From: DASVHS01 sp038244815 | Lineage (GTDB): Bacteria > Acidobacteriota > Thermoanaerobaculia > Gp7-AA8 | DNA: 64,000 nucleotides | Direction: 5' to 3' | Assembly (NCBI GenBank): GCA_038244815.1 | Contig: JBBRTB010000013.1 | Location: 1-64,000 of the forward strand | Shown here: positions 9,053 to 17,158 of the stretch, one piece after another | How the letters are laid out: every line of letters starts with the position of its first letter | Numbering within the stretch: position 1 is the stretch's first letter | Notes under the pieces: generated by a model | Seen by the model: the letters and a program-made list of their open reading frames with translations, nothing else | What the model was told of the DNA's origin: nothing | The model's database searches: none | Made by a program: the position numbers and the translations under genes

Positions 9053-9091
9053 GGCAGGGATCCCCTTGATTTGATCAGGCAACCCGCGGCG

Positions 9092-9097
9092 ATTATA
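9092..9097 (-). promoter_or_regulatory. -10-like TATAAT for the TPR lipoprotein operon
   Basis: A perfect TATAAT on the minus strand, 39 bases before the ATG at 9052, in the spacer that also serves divergent dprA. No convincing -35 box is visible. The leader carries a Shine-Dalgarno-like AAGGGG. Confidence 0.4.
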
Positions 9098-9150
9098 CTC
9101 GGCGCTACCCACCTGACCGGCGCGCCGTCCGGCTCTTCCTCCGCACATCC

Positions 9151-10230
9151 ATGCGAAGCAACGATCGCGATCTTCTGATCGCCTGGTCCCTCTTGCCATT
9201 TCTGAGTCCGGCCCGAACGCGGCTGCTGATCGAGACGTTCCATCCCCTCGCGGCGGCGTGTGACACTTCGCCGGCGCTGTTACAAGGGTTACTGAGCGTA
9301 ACGCCGGATCAAGCTCAGCAGGTTAAGCATCCGTTACAGAACGACGCTTCCCGGAAACTCGTGGACACCCTGCGCGAACGCGTGATCACGCTTGCCGACG
9401 AGGATTACCCGCCGCTTCTCCGCGAGATCTTCGATCCTCCACTCGCTCTGCACATCCTCGGCGACCGGACGCTGCTGCGTGCACCCATGTCGATTGCCGT
9501 GGTGGGGTCGCGCCGTGCTTCGCCGTACGGGCTCAACGCGGCGCGGACACTCGGCCGCGAGCTTGCCGCCGCCGGCATCACCATCGTGTCAGGGCTGGCG
9601 CAGGGAATCGATGCCGCCGCGCACGAATCGGCGCTGGATGGGCAGGGGCGCACCATCGCCGTCCTCGGCACCGGCATCGATGTCGTCTATCCGCGCGTGA
9701 ATGCGCGGCTGTTCCGGCGCATCGAAGGCGCAGCACTGATCATTTCGGAGTTCCCGCCCGGCACTCCCCCCAGGCCGGAGAACTTTCCGATGCGCAACCG
9801 CGTGATCTCCGGCCTCTGCGCGGGCACGATCATCGTCGAGGCCACGAGCCGCAGCGGCTCCCTGATCACGGCGCGTATGGCCGCCGAACAGGGACGAGAG
9901 GTATTCGCCGTCCCCGGCTCCATCTTCTCGAAGGGAACCGAGGGAACGCACCGCCTGATTCAGTACGGAGCCAAACTCGTTCACGACTGCGGCGACGTCT
10001 TCGATGAGTTGCCGGGGGAATGGAAACGGCGGCGTGAAGAGGATCAGCAGCCGGAGCCCATGCTGCAGGACGTGTTCGCCGCCCTCAGCCGCGACGAGGC
10101 AACGCACGTCGACGCCCTGACCTCCCGCCTCAATCGACCGGCGGGTGCCATCGCCGAGTCACTGCTGCAACTGGAACTGGGAGGCTGGATCCGCGCGATG
10201 CCGGGGTCGAGGTATGTGAGAGTGAGATAG
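9151..10230 (+). CDS. dprA: DNA processing protein DprA
   Basis: 359 residues. DprA binds incoming single-stranded DNA and loads RecA during natural transformation. The Rossmann-like core shows VGSRRASPYG, SGLAQGIDAAAHESAL, AVLGTGIDVVYP, SEFPPG, NFPMRNRVISGL and SGSLITARMAAEQGREVFAVPG, all characteristic. An N-terminal helical segment and a C-terminal winged-helix-like region (residues about 305-359) complete the usual architecture. Divergent from the TPR lipoprotein operon; no other competence gene is adjacent. Confidence 0.95.
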   Translation: MRSNDRDLLIAWSLLPFLSPARTRLLIETFHPLAAACDTSPALLQGLLSVTPDQAQQVKHPLQNDASRKLVDTLRERVITLADEDYPPLLREIFDPPLALHILGDRTLLRAPMSIAVVGSRRASPYGLNAARTLGRELAAAGITIVSGLAQGIDAAAHESALDGQGRTIAVLGTGIDVVYPRVNARLFRRIEGAALIISEFPPGTPPRPENFPMRNRVISGLCAGTIIVEATSRSGSLITARMAAEQGREVFAVPGSIFSKGTEGTHRLIQYGAKLVHDCGDVFDELPGEWKRRREEDQQPEPMLQDVFAALSRDEATHVDALTSRLNRPAGAIAESLLQLELGGWIRAMPGSRYVRVR

Positions 10231-10315
10231 GTCGCTGGGGCCCGTGGCTGGGGTCGCTGGGTCGCTGGGTCGCGTGGCTGGGTCGACCTGCGACCCTCGT
10301 CCCTACCGACCTTTT
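10230..10315. repeat. Imperfect GGTCGCT inverted array, copy A2
   Basis: Several GGTCGCTG/GGGTCGCT units face a GCGACCCTCG...ACCGACC arm. The element fills the gap between dprA and the convergent small membrane protein gene and runs into the latter's last codons. It resembles the other heptad arrays in layout but its units are less regular. Confidence 0.5.
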
Positions 10316-10572
10316 CTCAGTTTCATTGCGAACAGGGCGATGGGAACGCTGACGGACACGATCCTGCGCAGCGTCTTCGGAAATCCAAAGCCGACCAGGA
10401 AGCCGGCCACGGCGCCGCCGGCGACGATGGCCGGAGCGTGCGCGGCGGCGGCTGACTTCAGATCGAGGGATGATCGAAGACGCCGGTCCAGCTCGTCGAT
10501 ACGGTCGCCGACGCCGTCACGGGCGCGGTCGATCTCCCGCTCGATGTCCTTTTTCTCGTTCTCGATGCCCAT
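10303..10572 (-). CDS. Small envelope protein, DUF3618-like
   Basis: 89 residues. A charged N-terminal helix (IEREIDRARDGVGDRIDEL) is followed by a Gly/Ala-rich membrane segment (GGAVAGFLVGFGF) and a basic tail. This matches the general pattern of DUF3618 proteins, often encoded next to holin-like proteins as here. The upstream gene's stop directly abuts its ATG, so they form a two-gene unit. Function unknown, possibly envelope stress. Confidence 0.6.
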   Translation of the reverse strand: MGIENEKKDIEREIDRARDGVGDRIDELDRRLRSSLDLKSAAAAHAPAIVAGGAVAGFLVGFGFPKTLRRIVSVSVPIALFAMKLRKGR

Positions 10573-10992
10573 CTATCTGCTCCTGATCCGTGCGATGTCC
10601 GCTTTCAGCGCCTCGATGTCCGACTTGATGTGCTCCACCGAATCGCTCGGCACGAACTTGAGCGCCTCGAACTTCTTCTTTCCCATCAAAGCCAGGACCG
10701 CGGCGGCGGCGAACAGGACGACCGTCACGATGAGCGACGACAGCCACGCCGGCACTCCCAGCGCCACCAGTCCCAGGACCGCGGTCACGAAGAGAAAGGC
10801 CAGGCCGATCAGCGCCAGGAACAGCGCGCCGGCGAACATGGCCGCCCCTCCGCCGAGCTTGGCGATCATGTCCCGGAACTCGAGTTTGAGCAGCGCGATC
10901 TCGCTGCGGAACAGCGTGGACATGTCGGCCGTCAGATCTTTGACGACCTGTCCCAGCGAGCGGCCGGGTTCAGTTGCGGTGAAATTCGTCAT
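10573..10992 (-). CDS. Phage-holin-superfamily-like membrane protein (DUF1469/Holin-X type)
   Basis: 139 residues. A soluble N-terminal helix (VVKDLTADMSTLFRSEIALLKLE) precedes two long hydrophobic segments (about residues 50-75 and 80-105) and a charged C-terminal helix. This is the PF07332-like pattern found in many chromosomes outside phages. GGGAAGGG lies before its ATG. It precedes the DUF3618-like gene without a gap. The role is unknown; no lysis genes are nearby, so a true holin function is unlikely. Confidence 0.65.
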   Translation of the reverse strand: MTNFTATEPGRSLGQVVKDLTADMSTLFRSEIALLKLEFRDMIAKLGGGAAMFAGALFLALIGLAFLFVTAVLGLVALGVPAWLSSLIVTVVLFAAAAVLALMGKKKFEALKFVPSDSVEHIKSDIEALKADIARIRSR

Positions 10993-11030
10993 GACTGTCC
11001 CTTCCCATCAGCAAAACGTTTACCAGAGCA

Positions 11031-11036
11031 TAGAAT
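11031..11036 (+). promoter_or_regulatory. -10-like TAGAAT before queD
   Basis: TAGAAT ends 10 bases before the ATG at 11047 and there is no Shine-Dalgarno sequence between them. This fits a leaderless or near-leaderless transcript; the same arrangement recurs at several genes in the window. Confidence 0.4.
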
Positions 11037-11046
11037 CGGCGCTCCC

Positions 11047-11418
11047 ATGGCTGGAGAGACGATCGATCTGGTGAAGGATTTCCGCTTCGAGGCGGCGCAT
11101 TTTCTCCCGAATGTTCCCGACGGACACAAATGCAGGCGCATGCACGGCCACTCCTTCCGCGGCGAAGTGGCGGTGCGCGGCGCGATCGATCCCCGGACCG
11201 GATGGCTGATGGACTTCGCTGATCTCAAACGCGCCGTAGATCCGATCGTCGCGCGGCTCGATCATTATCTACTCAACGACATCGAGGGACTGGCCAACCC
11301 CACCTCCGAGCTGCTGGCCGTGTGGATCTGGCAGCAGCTCGCACCGGCGCTGCCGATGCTCCATCGCATCACCATCGAAGAGACCTGCACGTCCCGCTGC
11401 CATTACTACGGCGCGTGA
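11047..11418 (+). CDS. queD: 6-carboxy-5,6,7,8-tetrahydropterin synthase (QueD)
   Basis: 123 residues. It converts dihydroneopterin triphosphate to 6-carboxytetrahydropterin, the second step toward preQ0 and queuosine. The zinc-binding histidines are visible in EAAH (18) and MHGH (33 and 35), with the catalytic Cys at about 29 (GHKC). WLMDFADLK, LDHYLLND and the C-terminal ETCTSRC segment are also typical. The pathway's last enzyme, QueG, is encoded at 32482; the other queuosine genes are not in this window. Confidence 0.92.
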   Translation: MAGETIDLVKDFRFEAAHFLPNVPDGHKCRRMHGHSFRGEVAVRGAIDPRTGWLMDFADLKRAVDPIVARLDHYLLNDIEGLANPTSELLAVWIWQQLAPALPMLHRITIEETCTSRCHYYGA

Positions 11419-11419
11419 A

Positions 11420-11522
11420 GTAGGTGCCGGGAAGTGTAGGTGCCGTGAAGTGTAGGTGCCGGCTTCAGCCGGCACAGCGCCGGCTGAAGCCGGCGCCCAC
11501 ACAGGCTGCCGGGCATGCCGGG
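11420..11522. repeat. GTGTAGG/CCGGCTTCAGCCGG repeat cluster, copy C1
   Basis: Three partial units starting GTAGGTGCCG or GTGTAGGTGCCG lead into CCGGCTTCAGCCGG, then an inverted unit CGCCGGCTGAAGCCGGCG followed by CCCACAC. The element starts right after the queD stop and occupies most of the gap before the ABC permease genes. It can form strong nested hairpins. Related copies lie at 30379-30410 and inside a gene at 50601-50655. Confidence 0.75.
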
Positions 11523-11589
11523 ACTGAAGAGCGGCCATTCGCCCCTCTCATCCCCCGTCACGAAAGTTGCAGTGGCTCGCTGACGGCCC

Positions 11590-12513
11590 ATGACGCAGTA
11601 CATCATCCGACGACTGCTGCAGATGATTCCGATCACCCTGGGGATCCTCACGCTCGTCTTCTCGCTCATCCATCTGATCCCTGGCGATCCCGCCGCGGCG
11701 GTGGCCGGCGAGGGCGCACGGCCCCAGGACATCGCCCAGGTCCGCAAGGAGCTCGGCCTCGATCAGCCGCTGTGGAAGCAGTACGTCACCTACCTCGAGA
11801 AAATCGCGCACGGAGATCTGGGCCGTTCGTTTCGCACGCACGACAAGGTGAGCAAAGAGATCATCGAGCGCTATCCGGCCACGCTGCAGCTCGCCACCGG
11901 AGCGATGCTCGTAGCCCTGCTGGTGGCCTTTCCCCTCGGCATCATCTCGGCGATCTACAGAAACTCCTGGATCGATAACGTGGCGCGGTTCTTCGCCCTG
12001 ATCGGCGTGTCCATGCCCAGCTTCTGGTTCGGTCCGCTGCTCATCATCGAGTTCGCCATCAACCACACCTGGTTCCCCGTCTCCGGACGCGAAGAGGGCC
12101 TCAAGTCGATCGTCCTCCCGTCGATCACCATGGGGCTGGCCATGGCGGCGATCCTCACCCGCATGATCCGGGTCAGCCTGGCCGAGGAGCTAAATCAGTT
12201 GTACGTGACGACGGCGATCGCCAAGGGAGTGACCCGGGCCAAGGCCATCTTCCGGCACGCGCTCAAGAATGCGCTCATCCCGGTGATTACCATCCTGGCG
12301 CTGCAGTTCGGCTCGCTGCTCACCGGCGCCATCATCACCGAACAGATCTTCTCGTGGCCCGGCCTCGGCCGCCTGCTCATCCAGTCGATCAACGCCCGCG
12401 ACTATCCGCAGGTGCAGGCCTCGATCCTGGTCATCGCTGTGACCTACATCCTCGTGAACTTTTTAGCCGATCTGCTCTACGGAGTGGTGGATCCGAGGAT
12501 CAAGCTGGAATGA
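11590..12513 (+). CDS. ABC transporter permease, DppB/OppB type
   Basis: 307 residues with six hydrophobic segments. The N-terminal RRLLQMIPITLGILTLVF and LIHLIPGDPA segments and the cytoplasmic EAA-like loop (AIAKGVTRAKAIFRHALKNA) are those of the first permease of dipeptide/nickel-type importers. It overlaps the partner permease gene by 4 bases (ATGA). No ATPase or extracytoplasmic peptide-binding protein is encoded next to it, so the substrate (peptide, nickel or other) cannot be told. Confidence 0.88.
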   Translation: MTQYIIRRLLQMIPITLGILTLVFSLIHLIPGDPAAAVAGEGARPQDIAQVRKELGLDQPLWKQYVTYLEKIAHGDLGRSFRTHDKVSKEIIERYPATLQLATGAMLVALLVAFPLGIISAIYRNSWIDNVARFFALIGVSMPSFWFGPLLIIEFAINHTWFPVSGREEGLKSIVLPSITMGLAMAAILTRMIRVSLAEELNQLYVTTAIAKGVTRAKAIFRHALKNALIPVITILALQFGSLLTGAIITEQIFSWPGLGRLLIQSINARDYPQVQASILVIAVTYILVNFLADLLYGVVDPRIKLE

Positions 12514-13346
12514 AGACTCTCAAGAGGCTGCTGCGGAACTTCGCCTTCACCTCCGGGCTGCTGCTCACGGTGACGCTGGTCGTCGTGGCGCTGGCGGCGC
12601 CTCTGTTGTCGCCGTACGATCCCGACGCGCAGGACACGGCCCGGCGGCTCGAGGCGCCCTCGCACCAGCATCTGCTGGGACTCGACGATCTCGGGCGCGA
12701 CGTGTTGTCGCGCGTGCTGTTCGGCGCGCGCGTGTCACTGCGCGTCGGATTCAGCGTGGTCTTCCTGGCCTCGCTCATCGGCGTTACGCTCGGCGCGATC
12801 TCCGGCTATTTCGGCGGGATCGTCGATCTCCTGGTGATGCGGCTCTGCGACATCCTGCTGGCATTCCCCGGAATCCTGCTGGCCATCGCGCTGGTGGCCG
12901 TGCTCGGCCCGAGTCTGAACAATGTGATCATCGCCCTGGCCACCATCGGCTGGGTGGGATATGCCCGCCTCGTACGCGGACAGGTGCTGAAGGTGCGGGA
13001 GATGGAGTACGTCACGGCCGCGCGTGCGCTCGGCGCGAAATCGCCGCGCGTGATCGTGCTGCACGTGCTGCCGAACGTGATCAATCCAGTGATCGTGATG
13101 GCCACGCTCGGACTGGCCGGCGCCATCCTCGCCGAAGCGGCGCTCTCGTTCCTCGGCCTGGGCGTGCAACCGCCCACGCCGTCGTGGGGGGCGATGCTCA
13201 CCGCCGGCCGCCGCTACCTCGGTCTGGCCAACCATCTGGCGATCTTTCCCGGCATCGCCATCATGCTCGCCGTGATGGGACTCAACTTCCTCGGCGACGG
13301 GCTGATCGACGCGCTGGACCCGAAATATCGCAAGATGATCGGCTGA
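12510..13346 (+). CDS. ABC transporter permease, DppC/OppC type
   Basis: 278 residues. The N-terminal APLLSPYDPDAQD segment, HLLGLDDLGRDVLSRVLFGARVSL, and the EAA loop AARALGAKSPRVIVLHVLPN are typical of the second permease in dipeptide/oligopeptide importers; it would pair with the preceding product in the inner membrane. The ATG is inside the upstream stop (ATGA). Its stop is immediately followed by the ATG of a BtuF-like gene. Confidence 0.88.
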   Translation: MKTLKRLLRNFAFTSGLLLTVTLVVVALAAPLLSPYDPDAQDTARRLEAPSHQHLLGLDDLGRDVLSRVLFGARVSLRVGFSVVFLASLIGVTLGAISGYFGGIVDLLVMRLCDILLAFPGILLAIALVAVLGPSLNNVIIALATIGWVGYARLVRGQVLKVREMEYVTAARALGAKSPRVIVLHVLPNVINPVIVMATLGLAGAILAEAALSFLGLGVQPPTPSWGAMLTAGRRYLGLANHLAIFPGIAIMLAVMGLNFLGDGLIDALDPKYRKMIG

Positions 13347-14048
13347 ATGCCGCCGCGGCGCATCGTCTCGCTCGTCCCCTCCCTGACCGAAACGCTGTTC
13401 GACCTCGGAGCCGGCGATCAGGTCGTCGGGATCACCGACTTCTGCATCTTTCCACCGGATCTCGACCGGCCCCGCGTCGGCGGCACGAAGAACCCCAGAG
13501 TCGAGGAGATCCGCGCCCTCCGTCCCGACCTCGTGCATATGAATCTCGAGGAGAACCTCGAGCGTCACGCCCGTGCCATCGAAGCATTCGCTCCGGTGTT
13601 CGTGAGCGAGCCGAAAAGCGTCCTCGACGTCCAGACGCTCATCGCCAGACTCGGCGAGCTGCACGACGCCGGAAAGAGAGCCGCGGAGCTTGTGGCCCGC
13701 ATCGGCGGCGCCCTGGCATCGATGCCCAGGCGTGACTTCACGTTCGCGTGCGCGATCTGGAAGAATCCGTGGATGTGGTGCGGCGGCGACACCTACGTAT
13801 CGAGTCTCATCGAATGTGCGGGAGGCAGGAATGTGCTGGCGCGTGAAGCGCGCTATCCGGCGCACGACCCCTCGACGATTCAGGCCGATGTCATCTTCCT
13901 GCCGGACGAGCCCTATCTGTTCACCGCGGACGATGGGAAGGAGCTGAACGGAAGAGTCATCGGCCCGTTTTCCGGGCATCTGGTCACGTGGCACGGCACG
14001 CGGACGCTGCTGGGCCTCGAGTTCCTGCGCGACCTACGTCTCCAGTAG
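13347..14048 (+). CDS. BtuF-like helical-backbone substrate-binding protein without signal peptide
   Basis: 233 residues. RIVSLVPSLTETLFDLGAGDQVVGIT, PRVGGTKNPRVEEIRALRPDLV and the final FSGHLVTWHGTRTL resemble the vitamin B12/siderophore class of ABC binding proteins (BtuF family). The start abuts the stop of the permease gene, and there is no N-terminal hydrophobic signal, so the product looks cytoplasmic unless a start further upstream is used. Binding class and permease class do not normally match, so the operon may not encode one transporter. The 3' end overlaps the convergent hydrolase gene by 15 bp. Confidence 0.75.
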   Translation: MPPRRIVSLVPSLTETLFDLGAGDQVVGITDFCIFPPDLDRPRVGGTKNPRVEEIRALRPDLVHMNLEENLERHARAIEAFAPVFVSEPKSVLDVQTLIARLGELHDAGKRAAELVARIGGALASMPRRDFTFACAIWKNPWMWCGGDTYVSSLIECAGGRNVLAREARYPAHDPSTIQADVIFLPDEPYLFTADDGKELNGRVIGPFSGHLVTWHGTRTLLGLEFLRDLRLQ

Positions 14049-14669
14049 CTCTTCGGCCCAGTTGCGCAGCGTTTCCTCGACGGCGTCGACCTGTTTGGTG
14101 AAGAAGTGATCGGCGCCGGTGATGAAGACGGTCTCGGCGTTGCGGAGGTGCCCGACAAGCTTCTCGAGCTTCGCGACGTCGCCGTACTCGTCCTGCGTCC
14201 CGTGAATGAGCAGCATCGGCTTCTCGCAGTCCTTCAGGTAGCCGAAGTCGTACTTGTTGATGGGCGTTCCGATCAGGAACAACGCGCGTATCGATTCCAC
14301 TTCGCAGGCCGCGCGTGATGCCACCCACGCACCGAACGAGAATCCGCCCGCGAGCACGGGCTTGCCGGGATGCTTCTTCGTGATCCACGCCAGGGCGGTG
14401 AGAAAGTCTTCCTGCTCTCCTTCGCCGTTGTCGAACGCTCCCGTACTTGTACCGACGCCGCGGAAGTTGAACCGCAGCGTGGCCACGTTCGCGCTTTCCA
14501 GTCCCCGCGCGGCGCGAAACACGACCTTGTTGTGGAGGGTGCCGCCGCCGGTCGGCAGCGGATGGCACACCACTGCCACGGCCGCCGGATCCTGCAGCTC
14601 GCGGTAGAGAGCCTCGAGGCGGCCGGCCTTGCCGAAGAGATCGACGTGACGAAGTGCTTTTGGATTCAC
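14034..14669 (-). CDS. Alpha/beta hydrolase (dienelactone-hydrolase-like)
   Basis: 211 residues. The sequence holds the nucleophile elbow GGFSFGAW (Ser), an acid segment LLIHGTQDEYGD (Asp) and GADHFF (His), plus the CHPLPTGGGTLHNKVV segment common in this uncharacterised hydrolase group. The GTG start at 14669 overlaps the Rieske gene's stop as GTGA; starts further upstream would lie inside that gene. Substrate unknown. Confidence 0.78.
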   Translation of the reverse strand: MNPKALRHVDLFGKAGRLEALYRELQDPAAVAVVCHPLPTGGGTLHNKVVFRAARGLESANVATLRFNFRGVGTSTGAFDNGEGEQEDFLTALAWITKKHPGKPVLAGGFSFGAWVASRAACEVESIRALFLIGTPINKYDFGYLKDCEKPMLLIHGTQDEYGDVAKLEKLVGHLRNAETVFITGADHFFTKQVDAVEETLRNWAEELLET

Positions 14670-15004
14670 AGGAGCTCTGCGCTGACCTCGCGCGCGGGCG
14701 CGAGCCTCACGAGAATGCGGTCGCCGTCGACTCGCACCTCGTGCATCACGATGCTGACCTCGGCGTTGCCGGTGCACACGCCGGTCACGACGTCGAAGCC
14801 CCACAAATGCCACGAGCAGATGATCTCGTCGCCGATCAGATCGCCGTCCGAGAGCGGTCCGCCCCGATGCGGACAGATGTTATCGCTGGCGAAAAACCCG
14901 CGTGCGGTGTGGTAGAGCGCGATCGTCCGGGTACCCACGACCAACTTTCTGACGCGACCGAGGGGGAGGTCATTGACGCTGGCGATGTCGACGAAGGTCT
15001 CCAT
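14666..15004 (-). CDS. Rieske-type [2Fe-2S] ferredoxin
   Basis: 112 residues. The cluster ligands are visible as CPHRGG (Cys44, His46) and CSWHLWGFD (Cys63, His66), as in NirD/BphF-like small Rieske proteins that pass electrons to oxygenases or reductases. The ATG at 15004 gives METFVDIASV, the expected family start. It is coupled to the downstream hydrolase; no oxygenase is adjacent, so its partner is unknown. Confidence 0.85.
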   Translation of the reverse strand: METFVDIASVNDLPLGRVRKLVVGTRTIALYHTARGFFASDNICPHRGGPLSDGDLIGDEIICSWHLWGFDVVTGVCTGNAEVSIVMHEVRVDGDRILVRLAPAREVSAELL

Positions 15005-15028
15005 GCGCGGCGCGGAGAGTAGCACGGC

Positions 15029-16138
15029 TCACGCCACCCGGACCGGGCGCGGAATCCCGCTGCCACCGACCGCGGCGACGCCGTCGCCCCACACGCCAGG
15101 AATCCCCGTCGCGCAGTTGGGACACTTCCCATCCTGCAGCGCAAACGAGGTCACGCGAAATCCCGTGCGCCCCACGACCACCGTGCCGCACTTCGGGCAA
15201 TGCGTCGACTCTTTGTCGCCGAAGCCGCCCGGGATGTTCCCGGGGTAGATGTAGCGCAGGCCGGCGCGCTTGCCGATGTCGTACGCACGCATGAGATCGC
15301 GCGACGTGGTGTTGGCGTTGTCCATCTTGTAGTCCGGATGGTAGGCGGTGATGTGCCACGGGATGTCGGCGTCGATTCCCGCGAGAAACTCCGCGATCTT
15401 CGTCAACTCTTCATCCGAGTCGTTGAAGCCGGGGATCACGAGCGTGACGATCTCGACCCAGATGCCACGCCGCTTCAGTCCGCGAATGGTGTCGAGCACC
15501 GGCTGCAGCGTGCCGCCGAGGTCGCGATAGTGAGCATCGGAGAAACCTTTGAGGTCGACTTTGTACAAATCCACCCAGGGAGCGATGTAGTCGAGCACGC
15601 GCTCGGTGCCGTTGCCGTTCGACACGTACGAGCAGACCAGCCCGCTCTTCTTCGCTTCCTTGAACACTTCCACCGCCCACTCCGAGGTGATGAGCGGCTC
15701 GTTGTACGTCGAGGTGATCACCGTCGCGCCGTGCTTCCTCGCCAGCGCCACGAGCTCCGCCGGCTCGATATCGGACGGAGGCGCGCCGGCCATGGGATCG
15801 CGCAACGCCTGCGAAGTCACCCAGTTCTGGCAGTAGCCGCAGTGATAGTCGCAGCCGAGCATGCCGAACGAGAGCGCCAGCGCCCCGGGATAGGCGTGGA
15901 AGAATGGCTTCTTCTCGATCGGATCCACCTGCAGCGCGGCCACGTAGCCGCGCGGCACTTTGAGGACTCCGTCTTCGTTGTAGCGGACTTTGCAGATGCC
16001 CGTCAGGCCGCTCAGGACTTTGCAGCGATGGCCGCAGGAGTAGCAGCGCACGGCCTTGTTGTCGAGCGAATCGACGAGCTCGGGCGCGGCATGAGCCGTC
16101 CTCGATGCCAGGACGTCTCCGAGGGTCATGGAGGTCAT
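15029..16138 (-). CDS. amrS: AmmeMemoRadiSam system radical SAM enzyme
   Basis: 369 residues. The radical SAM cluster motif is Cys96, Cys100 and Cys103 in GCDYHCGYC, preceded by an N-terminal Cys-rich segment (CYSCGHRC and GICKVR) and followed by a C-terminal CPKC...CPNC pair. This layout, with the LEVDPIEKKPFFH-like segment (here QVDPIEKKPFFH), marks the PflA-like enzyme of the AmmeMemoRadiSam system. Its AMMECR1 partner is encoded at 58719-59264; a Memo protein is not in the window. The reaction is uncharacterised. Confidence 0.87.
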   Translation of the reverse strand: MTSMTLGDVLASRTAHAAPELVDSLDNKAVRCYSCGHRCKVLSGLTGICKVRYNEDGVLKVPRGYVAALQVDPIEKKPFFHAYPGALALSFGMLGCDYHCGYCQNWVTSQALRDPMAGAPPSDIEPAELVALARKHGATVITSTYNEPLITSEWAVEVFKEAKKSGLVCSYVSNGNGTERVLDYIAPWVDLYKVDLKGFSDAHYRDLGGTLQPVLDTIRGLKRRGIWVEIVTLVIPGFNDSDEELTKIAEFLAGIDADIPWHITAYHPDYKMDNANTTSRDLMRAYDIGKRAGLRYIYPGNIPGGFGDKESTHCPKCGTVVVGRTGFRVTSFALQDGKCPNCATGIPGVWGDGVAAVGGSGIPRPVRVA

Positions 16139-16144
16139 GCCACG

Positions 16145-17158
16145 TTAAACCGTTTTCGGGCCCGAGAGCTTCCGCAAACGAAGCCATTCCCGCAGGTTCC
16201 AGCCCCAGACGGCGGCCTTGTACGCGAGGAGCGCGAGAAGAATTCCGGCCACGCCGTCGATGAGGTAATGCCAGCCGGTCACCACGGAGCCGATGAGGAT
16301 GACCAGCGCGAAGACGCCGAATACGATCTCGCCGTAGATCCACAACCGGCGCATCCATAAAAATACGAACGTCTGAAACGCCACGTGCAGACTAGGGAAC
16401 GCGGCCACGCCGAGCATCAACTGCACGTCGCTGATCGATCCGCCCCGCGGCAGTCGCAGCACGGCCTGATAGTTCTTCATGAGGAAGGCCTGGAAGTGCT
16501 GCGTGAGGTCGAGTCCATACGCGAACGGCAGCCACACATCGGGGAATCGAAACGCCGGCCCCAGAGAGGGAACGAGCATGTACAGCCACGCCCCCGCCAG
16601 CCACAGGAGCGTGTTGCCGTTGGAGAACGCCGCACGCAGGCGGCGGCTCGGCGAGGAAAGGAAGAACATGAACGCCACGGTCATGCTGACGAAGAAGATT
16701 CTCGCGTACGCCCAGTCGATCACCTGGAGCACCACGCCGTTCGCGAACACGTTCAGGAAGAGGATGTTCGGCGAGAGTCCCAAAAACATCTTCTGATCGA
16801 CGTTCCACAACGCCTGGTCATACAGCTGCGGATTCTGAAGCGGAACAACGAGTTTGATCCAGAAATACGTGTGCACCATGAGCGAGCCGAAGATCACCAG
16901 CCGCACCGTGTCGCTCAGCCACCCCACGCTGCGGATGATGCGCACGTACACACGCAACTGGCCGCGCCGCCAGGCCACGAGCGCGCGCACCGCCACGCCC
17001 GCGAGCGCGTAGCCGCCGAGCGTCGGGATGAACGACGCCAGCGTCTGCGGCAGCGAGCTGATCACGATCGTCCCCGCCAGCCATGCGATCACGGCGAGGT
17101 TCACGAGCGTCACGATCTCGTACGAGTAGGGGCGGAACAACGCGCCGCGATTCGTCAC
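16145..17158 (-). CDS. PAP2-like membrane phosphatase/phosphotransferase (Aur1/Ipt1-like)
   Basis: 337 residues with about six to eight hydrophobic segments. The PAP2 motifs are AAFPSLHVAFQ and GWHYLIDGVAG near the C-terminus, which supply the two catalytic His residues. The phosphate-binding first motif is weak, as in the PAP2_3 (inositolphosphotransferase-like) group. The GTG at 17158 overlaps the stop of the cation exchanger gene (GTGA). It may act on a lipid phosphate in the membrane; the substrate is unknown. Confidence 0.75.
   Translation of the reverse strand: MTNRGALFRPYSYEIVTLVNLAVIAWLAGTIVISSLPQTLASFIPTLGGYALAGVAVRALVAWRRGQLRVYVRIIRSVGWLSDTVRLVIFGSLMVHTYFWIKLVVPLQNPQLYDQALWNVDQKMFLGLSPNILFLNVFANGVVLQVIDWAYARIFFVSMTVAFMFFLSSPSRRLRAAFSNGNTLLWLAGAWLYMLVPSLGPAFRFPDVWLPFAYGLDLTQHFQAFLMKNYQAVLRLPRGGSISDVQLMLGVAAFPSLHVAFQTFVFLWMRRLWIYGEIVFGVFALVILIGSVVTGWHYLIDGVAGILLALLAYKAAVWGWNLREWLRLRKLSGPKTV

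Noticed and set aside
10573..10992. Prophage holin
   Set aside because: The protein is of a holin-superfamily type common in chromosomes, and no endolysin, capsid or integrase genes are near.
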